Source: Prochloron didemni P4-Papua_New_Guinea
Lineage (GTDB): Bacteria > Cyanobacteriota > Cyanobacteriia > Cyanobacteriales > Prochloraceae
Direction of reading: 5' to 3'
Assembly: GCA_000252485.1 (NCBI GenBank)
Contig: JH611124.1
Span: 1 to 33,737, forward strand
Length of the DNA: 33,737 nt
The notes below the pieces were generated by a model that had not been told where the DNA came from, searched no databases, and was given only the letters and a program-made list of their open reading frames with translations. The position numbers and the translations under genes are program-made. Of the stretch, positions 31,861 to 33,737 are shown one piece after another. The first letter of the stretch is position 1; every line of letters starts with the position of its first letter.

Positions 31861-33546
31861 GTTCTAAGAATTAGAAAGTTTTCTCTTCTGGCACGCCAGT
31901 TTCAAGTTTTCGGCGTGGCATTGAAATTAATATTTTATTTATATTCCGACAAGCTAGTTGGCAGAAAATCCTCGACTCAAAGAAATATTCGTGCTAAATG
32001 GTTAGTTAAGACTCTGATAGATTTAGGTCCTACTTTTATTAAAATGGGACAGGCACTATCAACTCGTCCAGATTTAATTCCTTGGGAATACTTGGAAGAA
32101 TTAGGGAAATTACAAGACGGAGTGCCTCCATTTAGCCCAGAGGAAGCCATCGCCCTGATCGAATCTGAACTGGACAATTCTATTTATACCATCTATCGAG
32201 ATTTTCAGCCAGTTCCTCTCGCTGCAGCCAGTTTGGGACAAGTACACAAAGCCCGACTGCATACGGGAGAAGAAGTAGTAGTTAAAGTACAGCGTCCCGG
32301 ATTAGAAAAGTTATTTAACTTAGATTTTCAAGTACTGCATCGTCTAGTTAATTTTGCCAATCGCTTTCTTCCTTGGACCAGAAAGTACCGTTTAGCAGAA
32401 ATTCATCAAGAGTTCTTTCAACTCCTCTATCAAGAAATTGATTACATCCAAGAAGGTAAAAATGCCGATCGCTTTCGGGAAAACTTTCAGACAGATTCTC
32501 GCATTGCCGTTCCCAAAGTCTATTGGCCCTATACCACCAAAAAGGTTTTGACTCTGGAATACCTTCCCGGAATCAAAATTGACGATCGCCAATCTTTAGA
32601 AGCTCGCAATATTGATAAGTCCCAAATTATCCAGCTAGGTATTGGCTGTTACCTCAAGCAATTATTACAAGATGGTTTTTTTCAGTCCGACCCTCATCCT
32701 GGCAATATGGCAGTCAGTGAGAATGGCAAAATTATTTTCTACGATTTCGGCACTATGGCAGAGGTCAAGTCTCTCGCTCGCGACCAAATGGTCAAGACTT
32801 TTTTTGCCGTTCTCAGAAAAGATACAGATGAGGTAGTAGAGACTCTGATTTACATGGGATTGCTGGAACCAGTGGGGGATATGACTCCTGTTAAGCGCTT
32901 AGTTGCCTTTCTCTTAGAAGAGTTTCGAGAAAAACCCATCGATATTCAAGCCTTTGATCGCATTGGCAGCGAAATCTATTTGATGTTCGAGCAGCAACCT
33001 TTTCGCTTGCCACCCCAAATGACCTTCATTCTCAAATCCCTCACCACTCTCGATGGCATTGCTCGCACTTTAGATCCTCAATACAATCTTTTAGCTGCAG
33101 CTCGACCTTTTGTTAAAAGTCTGGCTATTGGCAAAGGTTCCGGAAATATACTTGGAGTCTTTGCTGGACAAGCGAGAGACTTTCTTAAAGATAAACTTAA
33201 AGATAAATTTCAGCAACCCTTCCAAGTATCTCAGGGGAAGGACAGTAGAGCAGAAGTTTTAATTAAAAGGTTAGAGGAACGGATTGAAACTGGACAATTG
33301 CAAGTGCGAGTTCGTTCCCTCCAGAGCGATCGCGCTCTTCAAAAAATTCATTTAGCAATTAAATGCCTCATTTATGCTTGTTTGAGCGGATTTACTCTCC
33401 TTGCTGGTACCCTCTTATGGGTTCATTCTCATCAAAATTGGGCCATAGTAGCATTTAGCTTCTCCGCATTCTGGTTTTTAATCTTGCTCCGTTATTTAAT
33501 TAATCTCTCCATTAGAGAAAGATTGGATAAACTAGCAAGCAAATAA
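31852..33546 (+). CDS. ABC1/UbiB family atypical kinase
   Basis: 564 residues. ABC1/UbiB proteins are atypical kinases/ATPases tied to quinone and lipid metabolism. Motifs: the KxGQ motif in FIKMGQALSTRPDLIP, the Ala-rich loop AAASLGQVHKA, Lys in VVVKVQRPG, catalytic SDPHPGN and YDFGTM. The C-terminus has two membrane helices (about 505-550). The apparent TTG start lies inside the last GTTTGTT unit of the 71-bp array, and the usual N-terminal 20-30 residues of cyanobacterial members are not seen, so the 5' end may be shortened or the array may have expanded into it. The next convincing ATG is far inside the domain. Confidence 0.9.
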   Translation: MLFVLRIRKFSLLARQFQVFGVALKLIFYLYSDKLVGRKSSTQRNIRAKWLVKTLIDLGPTFIKMGQALSTRPDLIPWEYLEELGKLQDGVPPFSPEEAIALIESELDNSIYTIYRDFQPVPLAAASLGQVHKARLHTGEEVVVKVQRPGLEKLFNLDFQVLHRLVNFANRFLPWTRKYRLAEIHQEFFQLLYQEIDYIQEGKNADRFRENFQTDSRIAVPKVYWPYTTKKVLTLEYLPGIKIDDRQSLEARNIDKSQIIQLGIGCYLKQLLQDGFFQSDPHPGNMAVSENGKIIFYDFGTMAEVKSLARDQMVKTFFAVLRKDTDEVVETLIYMGLLEPVGDMTPVKRLVAFLLEEFREKPIDIQAFDRIGSEIYLMFEQQPFRLPPQMTFILKSLTTLDGIARTLDPQYNLLAAARPFVKSLAIGKGSGNILGVFAGQARDFLKDKLKDKFQQPFQVSQGKDSRAEVLIKRLEERIETGQLQVRVRSLQSDRALQKIHLAIKCLIYACLSGFTLLAGTLLWVHSHQNWAIVAFSFSAFWFLILLRYLINLSIRERLDKLASK

Positions 33547-33573
33547 GCAATCTCGTGCGGAATGTGGGCTAAT

Positions 33574-33737
33574 TTACTCCACATCAGGACCAAAATTCTC
33601 CTCATCCAGGTTAATTCCCATTTCTAGCAAACGCTGGGCTAACTTTTCAGCTCGCTGGCGTTCAGTTTCAGCTTGCTGGCGTTCAGTTTCAGCTTGCTGG
33701 CGTTCCTTTTCAACCTGTTGTTCTAAAGTTTCAGCTC
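33574..33737 (-). CDS. Uma2-like protein, C-terminal coiled-coil end only
   Basis: The 3' end of a minus-strand gene cut by the window edge. It reads as heptads, ERQQAETERQQAETERQRAE, then LAQRLLEMGINLDEENFGPD and the stop. Such tails with MGINPDE-type endings are typical of cyanobacterial Uma2 (DUF820) proteins. The 21-base unit is directly repeated in the DNA. The nuclease-like domain is outside the window. Confidence 0.7.
   Translation of the reverse strand, partial: AETLEQQVEKERQQAETERQQAETERQRAEKLAQRLLEMGINLDEENFGPDVE

Overview
The window looks like chromosomal DNA of a filamentous cyanobacterium (Oscillatoriales-like). It carries chlD (magnesium chelatase subunit D), DUF3727, DUF4079, DUF1997 and Uma2 families, abundant GCGATCGC (HIP1) octamers, and many short tandem heptamer arrays and small palindromic repeats between genes. 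I cannot name the species from sequence alone.

Layout. 1-2.0 kb: the 5' end of msrB, then mltG and a DUF3727 gene, all on the minus strand. 2.2-4.2 kb: chlD. 4.2-6.5 kb: repeat-rich spacers around a Uma2 gene that sits inside near-perfect 32-bp inverted repeats, then two small hydrophobic-protein genes with a promoter and a strong terminator-like hairpin. 6.5-9.8 kb (minus): msrA, a membrane Ser/Thr kinase bracketed by heptamer arrays, and a small secreted protein. 9.8-15.2 kb: two displaced Rhs toxin-tip/immunity pairs on the minus strand (10.3-11.15 and 14.07-14.85 kb), the first flanked on both sides by the same 75-bp tandem repeat; between them a GH104-like lipoprotein, an NAD(P)-binding protein, and a DUF1997 gene interrupted by an in-frame stop. 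15.2-15.6 kb: DUF4079 and a WD40 relic.

15.9-22.0 kb (plus) is the most interesting block. It holds a short Rhs gene with a C-terminal ParB-like toxin tip and its overlapping immunity gene. Two further toxin tips with immunity genes follow, each lacking the Rhs core but carrying a copy of the same pre-toxin segment. Then come a metallophosphoesterase closely resembling eukaryotic RNA-lariat debranching enzyme (Dbr1), a relic of a second Imm52-like gene, and a small MITE-like element. The shared segments are ready-made substrates for swapping the toxin tip by homologous recombination.

22.0-25.6 kb (minus): a serine-protease-like gene that has lost its catalytic His and Ser and carries a frameshift; two tandem, previously hidden 35-residue paralogous membrane peptides with a perfect CRP-type site upstream; the ribosome-assembly GTPase RbgA/YlqF; and a universal stress protein. 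25.8-33.7 kb: pgk; an HTH protein with a truncated paralog just upstream; a Gfo/Idh/MocA oxidoreductase; a GAF histidine-kinase-like protein whose phosphoacceptor His is Asp; a 71-bp tandem array that runs into the start of an ABC1/UbiB-family kinase gene; and the 3' end of a second Uma2-like gene.

Most genes are ordinary chromosomal housekeeping genes. The accessory signal is concentrated in the Rhs islands and in the repeats that sit at gene ends and sometimes enter coding sequence.
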